Below, one piece after another: positions 6,475 through 11,881 of a stretch of 11,881 nt of DNA. How positions within the stretch are numbered: the stretch's first letter is position 1; every line of letters begins with the position of its first letter. This DNA comes from Candidatus Blautia equi (GTDB taxonomy: Bacteria > Bacillota > Clostridia > Lachnospirales > Lachnospiraceae). The translations under genes and the position numbers were made by a program. The stretch is taken from positions 1 to 11,881 of the forward strand of contig JAGHUU010000292.1 of the NCBI GenBank assembly GCA_018064695.1, in the 5' to 3' direction. The notes under the pieces are model-generated. The model ran no database searches. It was not told the origin of the DNA and saw nothing but the letters and a program-made list of their open reading frames with translations.

Positions 6475-8718
6475 ATGCGTGAGATTTATGAATTAAACGA
6501 AGGCTGGGAGCTTTCCTTCCCTAAGGGTGAGCGTCCTGAGGAACTTGTAGACCTTCCTCATACCTGGAATGCCGTAGATGGTATGGACGGCAACGGCGGA
6601 TATCTTCGCACCAAAGGTATTTATACCAATTATTTTGAGGCACCAAAGCAGCCGCTTCCAGGCGGACGTACTTTTGTAGAGGTACTTGGCGCTGCTCTTG
6701 AGGCTACTGTAAAAGTGAACGGCAAAGTTGCATGCACCCATGAGGGCGGCTTCAGCATTTTCCGTGCCGATGTAACTGACCTTCTGAACGAAGAGGGTGA
6801 GAACGAGATCGTCATCGAAGTAAGCAACGAGGATACCCCAAGCATGTATCCTGCAGCAGCAGACTTCACTTTCTATGGCGGACTCTACCGCGGTGTAAAC
6901 ATCATCAGCGTTCCGGATGCACACTTTGATCTTGAGTATTACGGCGGCCCTGGAATCATGGTTACTCCTAAGCCAACCGAGTGCGGCGGCGCTACCTTTG
7001 AGATCAACAGCTGGGTAAAAAATGCAGATGAGAACTTCACCGTAATTTATAAAATTATGGACGCTGACTGGAATGAGGTTGCATCCGCAGTTCGTCCTGC
7101 ATCCGATCCTAAGACCGTAATTTTTGTTCCGGATGCAAAACTCTGGAGTGTAGATGATCCATATCTTTACACTGTAACCGCACAACTGCAGAGAAGAAAC
7201 GAGACCTACGATGAGCTCACTGTAGACTGTGGTGTTCGTTCCTTCAGCTGTGATCCTGCTAAGGGATTCTTCCTGAACGGAACCCTCACCCCACTTCGCG
7301 GTGTATCCCGTCATCAGGATAAACTCTATATCGGCAACGCACTTACCGAGGAAGACCATTATGAGGACGCTCTGCTGATCAAAGAGCTTGGCGCAAACAC
7401 TATCCGTCTTGCACATTATCAGCACAGCCAGGATTTCTATGATGCATGTGATGAGCTCGGTTTCATCATCTGGGCAGAGATCCCATTCATTTCCGTATTT
7501 AAGAACAACGAAGCTGCACATCAGTGCTGCCGCAACCAGCTTACCGAGCTGATCGTTCAGAACTACAATCATCCATCCATCTGCTTCTGGGGTATTTCCA
7601 ACGAGATCCTCATCGGCGGTATCAGCCAGCAGTTGGTTGACAATCATCATGATCTGCAGAAACTTGCAAAAGAGCTGGATCCTACCAGACTTACCACTAT
7701 TGCACACGTTTCCAGCACCCCGATCAACGGACCAATGCATAAGATCACTGACGTTGAGAGCTACAACCATTACTTTGGATGGTACGGCGGCAAGATGGAA
7801 CAGAACGGACCATGGCTTGACAACTTCCATGAGATCCATCCTGACATCTGCATCGGTGTTTCCGAGTATGGATGCGAGGGTATCATCAACTGGCACAGCA
7901 GCACTCCACAGTGCAAGGACTATACAGAAGAGTATCAGGCGCTTTACCATGAGCATATGGCACAGGTACTTGAGGATCGTCCTTGGATCTGGAGCAGCCA
8001 TGTATGGAACATGTTCGACTTTGGATGCGCAGCCCGTCAGGAGGGCGGCGTAGGCGGACGTAACAACAAGGGTCTTATGACCATCGACCGCAAGACCAAA
8101 AAGGATTCCTACTATGTATACCAGGCATACTGGAGCAAAACTCCAATGATCCACATTGCAGGAAAACGCTACGCACAGCGTGCAGGTGAGACCACCCTCA
8201 TCAAAGTATACTCCAACCAGGATGCAGTTACCCTTTGCATCAACGGCAAGGAAGTGGCTACTAAAGAGGCACACCGCGTATTCCAGTTTGAGGTTGCTCT
8301 TGAGGAAGGCTGCAATATCATCGTGGCTAAAGCCGGTGACGTATGCGACAGCTGCACTCTTGAGAAAGTAGCAGAGGAGCCATCCTGCTATACACTGCCT
8401 GAGTTCAACGAGCGTCAGGAAGGCGTAGCAAACTGGTTCCAGCAGATGGGAAGCCTGGACCTCACCGCTCCTATGGAATTCCCTGAGGGATACTACAGCA
8501 TTAAAGATAATTTTGAGACACTTGCAGGAAATGAAGAAGCATTTGGAGTCGCTGCAAAAGCAATGAAGCTTCTTTCCGGATTTGTGATCCAGCCGGGTGC
8601 AGGTATGTGGGATATGATGAAATCCATGAGCATGGAGGGAATGCAGAATATGATGCCTGACATTCCTGAAGGATTCCTTGAGGGAATTAACGCTCAGCTC
8701 ATCAAGATCAAAAAATAA
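6475..8718 (+). CDS. Glycoside hydrolase family 2 protein (beta-galactosidase/beta-glucuronidase-like)
   Basis: A 747-residue retaining exo-glycosidase of family GH2, with no signal peptide, so it should act in the cytoplasm on imported glycosides. The domain order is a jelly-roll sugar-binding domain (about 1-148), an Ig-like domain (150-255) and a TIM-barrel catalytic domain (260-555). The barrel carries the acid/base E377 in WGISNEIL and the probable nucleophile E464 in GVSEYGCEG. RGVSRHQD (275-282) and WSSHVWNMFDF (506-516) are further GH2 marks. A beta-rich domain (about 560-632, YSNQDAVTLCINGKEV) resembles the C-terminal Ig-like domains of GH2 enzymes. An additional tail at 636-747 is helical in appearance and very methionine-rich at 711-727. 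Sugar specificity cannot be read from these motifs: beta-galactoside, beta-glucuronide or other beta-glycosides are possible. It has its own promoter and terminator and strongly biased codons. No transporter or regulator gene lies beside it. Confidence 0.92.
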   Translation: MREIYELNEGWELSFPKGERPEELVDLPHTWNAVDGMDGNGGYLRTKGIYTNYFEAPKQPLPGGRTFVEVLGAALEATVKVNGKVACTHEGGFSIFRADVTDLLNEEGENEIVIEVSNEDTPSMYPAAADFTFYGGLYRGVNIISVPDAHFDLEYYGGPGIMVTPKPTECGGATFEINSWVKNADENFTVIYKIMDADWNEVASAVRPASDPKTVIFVPDAKLWSVDDPYLYTVTAQLQRRNETYDELTVDCGVRSFSCDPAKGFFLNGTLTPLRGVSRHQDKLYIGNALTEEDHYEDALLIKELGANTIRLAHYQHSQDFYDACDELGFIIWAEIPFISVFKNNEAAHQCCRNQLTELIVQNYNHPSICFWGISNEILIGGISQQLVDNHHDLQKLAKELDPTRLTTIAHVSSTPINGPMHKITDVESYNHYFGWYGGKMEQNGPWLDNFHEIHPDICIGVSEYGCEGIINWHSSTPQCKDYTEEYQALYHEHMAQVLEDRPWIWSSHVWNMFDFGCAARQEGGVGGRNNKGLMTIDRKTKKDSYYVYQAYWSKTPMIHIAGKRYAQRAGETTLIKVYSNQDAVTLCINGKEVATKEAHRVFQFEVALEEGCNIIVAKAGDVCDSCTLEKVAEEPSCYTLPEFNERQEGVANWFQQMGSLDLTAPMEFPEGYYSIKDNFETLAGNEEAFGVAAKAMKLLSGFVIQPGAGMWDMMKSMSMEGMQNMMPDIPEGFLEGINAQLIKIKK

Positions 8719-8736
8719 TCATAGCTGAAATGCAGA

Positions 8737-8765
8737 CAGCCGCGTTTGATAACGCGGCTGTTTTT
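8737..8765 (+). terminator. Intrinsic terminator of the GH2 gene
   Basis: A perfect 10-bp stem, CAGCCGCGTT (8737-8746) and AACGCGGCTG (8751-8760), with loop TGAT, is followed by TTTTTG. It is GC-rich and begins 18 bases after the stop codon, and is a clear Rho-independent terminator. Confidence 0.95.
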
Positions 8766-8774
8766 GTGTCAGGC

Positions 8775-8811
8775 AATAAAAAAGAGAGGTGTTCGTATGA
8801 ACACCTCTCTT
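8775..8811 (-). terminator. Intrinsic terminator of pfp
   Basis: A perfect 12-bp stem (8783-8794 paired with 8799-8810, loop GTAT) lies just beyond the end of the minus-strand pfp gene. Read on minus it is followed by a T-rich tract (the A-run at 8778-8783). It faces the GH2 terminator only ten bases away. Confidence 0.9.
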
Positions 8812-8827
8812 AAGAGATTGTTTTTAA

Positions 8828-10489
8828 TTATTTGGTGTGCTCAAGAGCAAGAGTTCTGGTAGTGATATCACATACAGAAGCTGGTCCGTAGTACTGGATA
8901 GCACCTGGGTAGGTGAATGCAGTCTCTACTGCCCACTGATCTCTGTGAGCCTCAAAGTATTTGAATGGAGCACCATCAAGCTCAACAAGAGCTTTCTTGA
9001 TAACTGGCTTATCTTTACCGTTTCTTCTCTCCATGTTGAACATTTTGGAGATTGGCATACCGCCTGCAACCCACTCCTCAGCCGGTGCGGAAAGGTTGGA
9101 TACTTTGGAAAGATATCCGGTGTAGCCGTACTGGATGAGCATGAATGCGTTGTATCCAAGGGAGTAGCAGTAGTCAGCATCGAAGTTGGATGGGAATGCA
9201 CATCTTCCTTCGTAACCGAAGAAGTGATGCTGGGTTCCGAATTTACCAACATAGGTACCTGCTGCTTTTCTCTTAGCGAGCTCAGCTTTTACCATCTCGG
9301 AGAAGAGTTTCTCGGACTCGATGAGGGATACCTGTACGTTTCCGTGTGGGTCTCTCTCAAGGAAGAGCTGCTGCTGGATCATCTGTGGAAGTACATCAAA
9401 TACTGCCATGGAAGCCTCGGTAAGACCTGCTTTGATGAAGTCATATTTAGCTGCCCAGTCCGGAAGAGCGTTGAATTTCTCGGTAGCCTCGCCTGCAAGA
9501 AGCTCGTTGATCTCAGCGATGAGTACGGAGAACTCTGGAACGAACTCTACGATACCCTCTGGGATGATAGCAACACCAAAGTTGTTTCCGTTAGCTGCAC
9601 GTTTCTCTACAGCGTCTGCGATCTGGCTTGCGATCTGTGCAAGAGACATTTTCTTCTCAGCAACTTCCTCGCCGATCAGGCAGATGTTTGGCTGGGTCTC
9701 AAGTGCACACTCAAGAGCTACATGGGAAGCGGAACGTCCCATAACTTTGATGAAGTGCCAGTATTTCTTAGCGGAGTTAGCATCACGCTCGATGTTTCCG
9801 ATCAGCTCAGAATAAGTTTTGGTAGCGGTATCGAAACCGAAGGAAGCCTCGATGTCCTCGTTCTTAAGGTCACCGTCGATGGTCTTAGGACATCCGATTA
9901 CCTGTACGCCGGTGTTGTGAGCTGCCATGTACTCAGCAAGTACAGCTGCGTTGGTGTTGGAATCGTCACCACCGATGATAACTACAGCGGTAAGGCCGTG
10001 TTTCTTAGCTACTTCCTCAACAACTGCGAACTGCTCCTCAGTCTCAAGTTTGGTTCTTCCGGAACCGATGATATCAAAACCGCCGGTGTTTCTGTACTGA
10101 TCGATATAGTCGTCAGTGAACTCGATGTAGCTGTCCTCAAGAAGACCGCTTGGGCCGCCCTTGAATCCAAGAAGAACGTTGTCTTTGTTGGTAGCCTTTA
10201 ATGCATCGTAAAGACCGGAAACAACGTTGTGTCCGCCAGGAGCCTGTCCGCCGGAAAGGATAACGCCAACTACCTGCTTTTTAGCAGCGGAGGTGTTCTG
10301 ACCTTTCTCGAAGGTGATCTCCGGTTTTCCATAGGTGTTAGGGAAGAGTGCTTTGATCTGCTCCTGGTCAGCTACAGATTCGGTAGCTTTGCCTTCTTTT
10401 ACGCAGATCTCTGCAATACCGTTTCTAAGCATTCCAGGAAGCTTAGGAGAATATTCATATCTTGCAATCTGAAGTGGTGAAAGATTCAT
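8828..10489 (-). CDS. pfp: Diphosphate--fructose-6-phosphate 1-phosphotransferase (PPi-PFK)
   Basis: A 553-residue phosphofructokinase of the long PPi-dependent clade, related to plant PFP-beta and spirochete enzymes. It reversibly phosphorylates fructose 6-phosphate to fructose 1,6-bisphosphate with pyrophosphate as donor, in the cytoplasm. The core has GVILSGGQAPGGHNVV (75-90), GGDDSNTNA (173-181), PKTIDGDL (201-208) and MGRSASHVALECAL (250-263). D176, in the position that is glycine in ATP-dependent enzymes, and K202 are the residues that mark PPi use in this family; D205 is the catalytic base. ATG 10489 is preceded on minus by GGAG (10497-10500) 7 bases away. Codons are strongly biased, suggesting high expression. 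It is a single-gene unit, transcribed divergently from the HAD gene and convergent with the GH2 gene. Together with ppdK it suggests a glycolysis that saves ATP by using PPi. Confidence 0.97.
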   Translation of the reverse strand: MNLSPLQIARYEYSPKLPGMLRNGIAEICVKEGKATESVADQEQIKALFPNTYGKPEITFEKGQNTSAAKKQVVGVILSGGQAPGGHNVVSGLYDALKATNKDNVLLGFKGGPSGLLEDSYIEFTDDYIDQYRNTGGFDIIGSGRTKLETEEQFAVVEEVAKKHGLTAVVIIGGDDSNTNAAVLAEYMAAHNTGVQVIGCPKTIDGDLKNEDIEASFGFDTATKTYSELIGNIERDANSAKKYWHFIKVMGRSASHVALECALETQPNICLIGEEVAEKKMSLAQIASQIADAVEKRAANGNNFGVAIIPEGIVEFVPEFSVLIAEINELLAGEATEKFNALPDWAAKYDFIKAGLTEASMAVFDVLPQMIQQQLFLERDPHGNVQVSLIESEKLFSEMVKAELAKRKAAGTYVGKFGTQHHFFGYEGRCAFPSNFDADYCYSLGYNAFMLIQYGYTGYLSKVSNLSAPAEEWVAGGMPISKMFNMERRNGKDKPVIKKALVELDGAPFKYFEAHRDQWAVETAFTYPGAIQYYGPASVCDITTRTLALEHTK

Positions 10490-10529
10490 GTTGGTACTCC
10501 TTATAATATTGAATTTTTTAGTCGTATAA

Positions 10530-10558
10530 ATGCTAAATCATTTTGATGAAAATGTAAA
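10530..10558 (-). promoter_or_regulatory. Possible promoter of pfp
   Basis: On minus, TTTACA (10553-10558) and TAGCAT (10530-10535) are 17 bases apart, and transcription would start about 35 bases before the pfp ATG. The -35 box is near consensus and the -10 box weaker. Other AT-rich hexamers nearby could serve. Confidence 0.45.
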
Positions 10559-10726
10559 TAGTCTTTTTTGATTTTTTCTTATCATTTCCTATTATATGCA
10601 GCATTTACAAACCCTTACGGAGAGGCGGATATAACAGGGATTCTGGCATTTTTACCATATTTTTGCGTGAATCCGGAAAAAATACAAAAAAATAAGAAAA
10701 ATGTCCTCGGAAAAGAGAAAAGTATA

Positions 10727-10735
10727 TGATATAAT
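10727..10735 (+). promoter_or_regulatory. Extended -10 promoter element of the HAD gene
   Basis: TGATATAAT at 10727-10735 combines an extended TG motif with a perfect TATAAT. The -35 position (about 10707-10712, TCGGAA) is poor, which the extended -10 may offset. The start would be near 10742, giving a leader of about 105 bases, the longest in the window. Confidence 0.6.
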
Positions 10736-10846
10736 GCACAATATATAGGGGATTATGCTGCCTGTTATAGCTAAAACAGACAAAAAACAGCTGAAACAGC
10801 AGAGAGCTCCCGGATTTATAAATCTTTATAAAAGGAGAGGATAAAA

Positions 10847-11683
10847 ATGGATCTTGCAAGCTACAAAAAAATGAAAGACTACCTCATCTGTGTAGACTCT
10901 GACGGATGCGCTATGGACACAATGGACATCAAACATATCCGCTGCTTTGGCCCATGTATGGTAACCGAGTGGGGCCTTGAGGAGTGGAAGGATGAGATCC
11001 TTACCAGATGGAATGATATCAACCTTTACACCATGACCAGAGGAATCAACCGCTTTAAAGGTCTGGCTATGGCACTTGATGAGATCAACACAAAATACAC
11101 ACCAATCGACGGTGTAGCTGATCTTGTAAAATGGGCAGATGAGAGCCCTGAGCTTTCCAACGCCGCTGTAGAAAAAGCTATTGAGGCTACCGGTGCTGAC
11201 GTATTCAAAAAAGCACTTTCCTGGTCCAAGGCTGTTAACGAGAGCATCAACGCACTCCCATTTGAGGAGAAGAAGCCATTTGAGGGCGTTAAAGAAGGTC
11301 TTGCTTATGCTCATGAGCTGGCTGATATCGTTATCGTTTCCTCCGCTAACCTGCAGGCAGTAGAAGAAGAGTGGGAGCTCTATGGTCTTTTAGATCATGT
11401 TGACCTTCTTATGTCACAGAACTACGGCAGCAAAGCATTCTGTATCGGCGAGATGCTTAAAAAGGGTTATGATAAAGATAAAGTATTCATGTGCGGAGAC
11501 GCCCCTGGAGACTTTGACGCGGCTAAGAAAAATGATGTTTACTATTATCCGATCCTTGTCCGTCATGAAAAAGAGTCCTGGGCTGAGTTTAGATCCACTG
11601 CAGTACAGAAGCTTCTGGACGGAGAATTCGGCGGTGCATATCAGGAAGAAAAGATCCAGCAGTTCCTGGATAACCTGAAATAA
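10847..11683 (+). CDS. HAD superfamily hydrolase
   Basis: A 278-residue soluble protein with the haloacid dehalogenase fold, most likely a phosphatase acting on a small phosphorylated metabolite. Motif I is VDSDGCAMD (16-24): nucleophile D17 and general acid D19 are present, with Cys21 where most relatives have Thr. Residues about 25-145 form a large helical cap inserted after motif I. Motif II is IVSSAN (163-168) with S165 or S166, K196 is the likely motif III lysine, and motif IV is CGDAPGDFDAA (216-226) with D218 and D222 for magnesium. ATG 10847 follows AAAGGAGAGG closely. I cannot name the substrate. Related sequences occur in Lachnospiraceae as unassigned HAD proteins, which is from memory and not checked. 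Codon bias is high. It is a single gene with its own promoter; no clear terminator follows. Confidence 0.88.
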   Translation: MDLASYKKMKDYLICVDSDGCAMDTMDIKHIRCFGPCMVTEWGLEEWKDEILTRWNDINLYTMTRGINRFKGLAMALDEINTKYTPIDGVADLVKWADESPELSNAAVEKAIEATGADVFKKALSWSKAVNESINALPFEEKKPFEGVKEGLAYAHELADIVIVSSANLQAVEEEWELYGLLDHVDLLMSQNYGSKAFCIGEMLKKGYDKDKVFMCGDAPGDFDAAKKNDVYYYPILVRHEKESWAEFRSTAVQKLLDGEFGGAYQEEKIQQFLDNLK

Positions 11684-11737
11684 TCCGAAAGCTATGTAAA
11701 AAAGTAAAAATTCATTTTTTTAAAGTAATTATATGGT

Positions 11738-11752
11738 GATATGTAACATATC
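11738..11752. repeat. Inverted repeat upstream of the last gene
   Basis: GATATG (11738-11743) and CATATC (11747-11752) form a perfect 6-bp inverted repeat with spacer TAA. It lies just upstream of the -10 box of the last gene and overlaps where a regulator could bind. A hairpin role in ending the HAD transcript is possible, since TATTTTTT follows shortly, but the stem is AT-rich and the T-run is offset by five bases. Confidence 0.4.
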
Positions 11753-11754
11753 TC

Positions 11755-11783
11755 TGTATTTTTTACACACCTTTTAGTATAAT
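11755..11783 (+). promoter_or_regulatory. Possible promoter of the last gene
   Basis: A perfect TATAAT lies at 11778-11783. The hexamer 17 bases upstream (TGTATT, 11755-11760) is a poor -35 match, so this may need an activator or be weak. A start near 11790 would leave a leader of about 71 bases. Confidence 0.5.
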
Positions 11784-11860
11784 TATCCCAACGGATAAAG
11801 AGCGACTTTTTTCCAGCAACTAATATTTCAGTAAGAAAAAAATCATAGGAGACGGTTCAA

Positions 11861-11881
11861 ATGAAAATTAATGAACAGGGC
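11861..11881 (+). CDS. Start of an unidentified gene (partial, 7 codons)
   Basis: An ATG at 11861 follows AGGAG (11847-11851) at a 9-base spacing and a plausible promoter. The visible residues are MKINEQG before the window ends. That is too little to assign a family. Confidence 0.6.

Larger units (their letters stand above)
10490..10846. other. Divergent AT-rich intergenic region between pfp and the HAD gene
   Basis: This 357-base gap holds no convincing gene. It contains the minus-strand pfp ribosome site and probable promoter at its left end, and the plus-strand extended -10 promoter of the HAD gene at 10730-10735. An inverted repeat, GGATTC (10638-10643) with GAATCC (10669-10674), lies midway with a 25-base loop and has no evident role. 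Long A and T runs fill 10559-10580 and 10677-10700. An open minus frame (10605-10859) starts inside the HAD gene and is rich in Phe, Tyr and Ser from the A/T runs, so I treat it as chance. Confidence 0.6.

Noticed and set aside
6493..8274. 593-codon open frame on minus, antisense to the GH2 gene
   Set aside because: It has no ribosome site or family resemblance. The frame is open because the sense gene avoids TTA, TCA and CTA codons, which would be stops on the other strand.
8837..10201. 454-codon open frame on plus, antisense to pfp
   Set aside because: It arises from the same codon-bias effect. The minus-strand protein has full PPi-PFK motifs and a ribosome site, while this frame has neither.
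2498..10489. A single sugar-utilisation operon covering the epimerase, ppdK, GH2 and pfp genes
   Set aside because: The genes lie on both strands and each has its own terminator and a recognisable or probable promoter, so no common transcript is possible.
10605..10859. 84-codon minus frame with hydrophobic, Phe-rich sequence
   Set aside because: It begins inside the HAD gene and crosses that gene's promoter. Its hydrophobicity comes from A/T runs, so it is not convincing as a small membrane protein.
1..11881. Mobile element, defence system, CRISPR array or prophage
   Set aside because: No repeat arrays, transposase or integrase motifs, attachment-site repeats or defence domains were seen. 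The content is core metabolism and housekeeping.

Overview
The window reads as a housekeeping and central-metabolism stretch of a Gram-positive anaerobe, most likely a gut Lachnospiraceae (Blautia/Ruminococcus/Clostridium cluster XIVa type). The evidence is AGGAGG-type ribosome sites, TTGACA/TATAAT-like promoters, short intrinsic terminators between genes, a dimeric-type glycyl-tRNA synthetase, and both pyruvate phosphate dikinase and a long PPi-dependent phosphofructokinase. The genus is inferred from these features, not proven.

Layout from left to right: the last 21 codons of the GTPase era and then recO (DNA repair), both on + and probably one operon ending at a hairpin at 883-907. Next is glyQS (glycyl-tRNA synthetase) with its own consensus promoter and a short leader. 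A converging terminator pair at 2403-2475 separates it from a minus-strand aldose 1-epimerase (LacX-like) gene. A divergent promoter region leads to ppdK (pyruvate phosphate dikinase), which ends at a strong terminator. A cytoplasmic glycoside hydrolase family 2 gene follows under its own extended -10 promoter. A second converging terminator pair separates it from pfp (PPi-phosphofructokinase) on minus. After a 357-base divergent AT-rich region comes a HAD-family hydrolase on +, and the window ends with the first seven codons of another + gene.

Functionally, the middle and right parts form a loose carbohydrate-catabolism neighbourhood. GH2 releases sugars from an imported glycoside. The epimerase-like protein may interconvert sugar anomers. 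PPi-PFK commits hexose phosphate using pyrophosphate, and PPDK converts PEP to pyruvate, yielding ATP from AMP and PPi. Each gene appears to have its own promoter and terminator, so this is a set of neighbouring single-gene units rather than one operon. Codon use in glyQS, ppdK, GH2, pfp and HAD is strongly biased (CCA proline, CGT arginine, GTA valine), suggesting high expression. recO and the epimerase gene are less biased.

I found no mobile element, CRISPR array, tRNA/rRNA or clearly new multi-gene system. The best leads are the methionine-rich C-terminal tail of the GH2 enzyme, the PPi-linked enzyme pair, and a TGTGAAA/TTTCACA motif recurring in four promoter regions.
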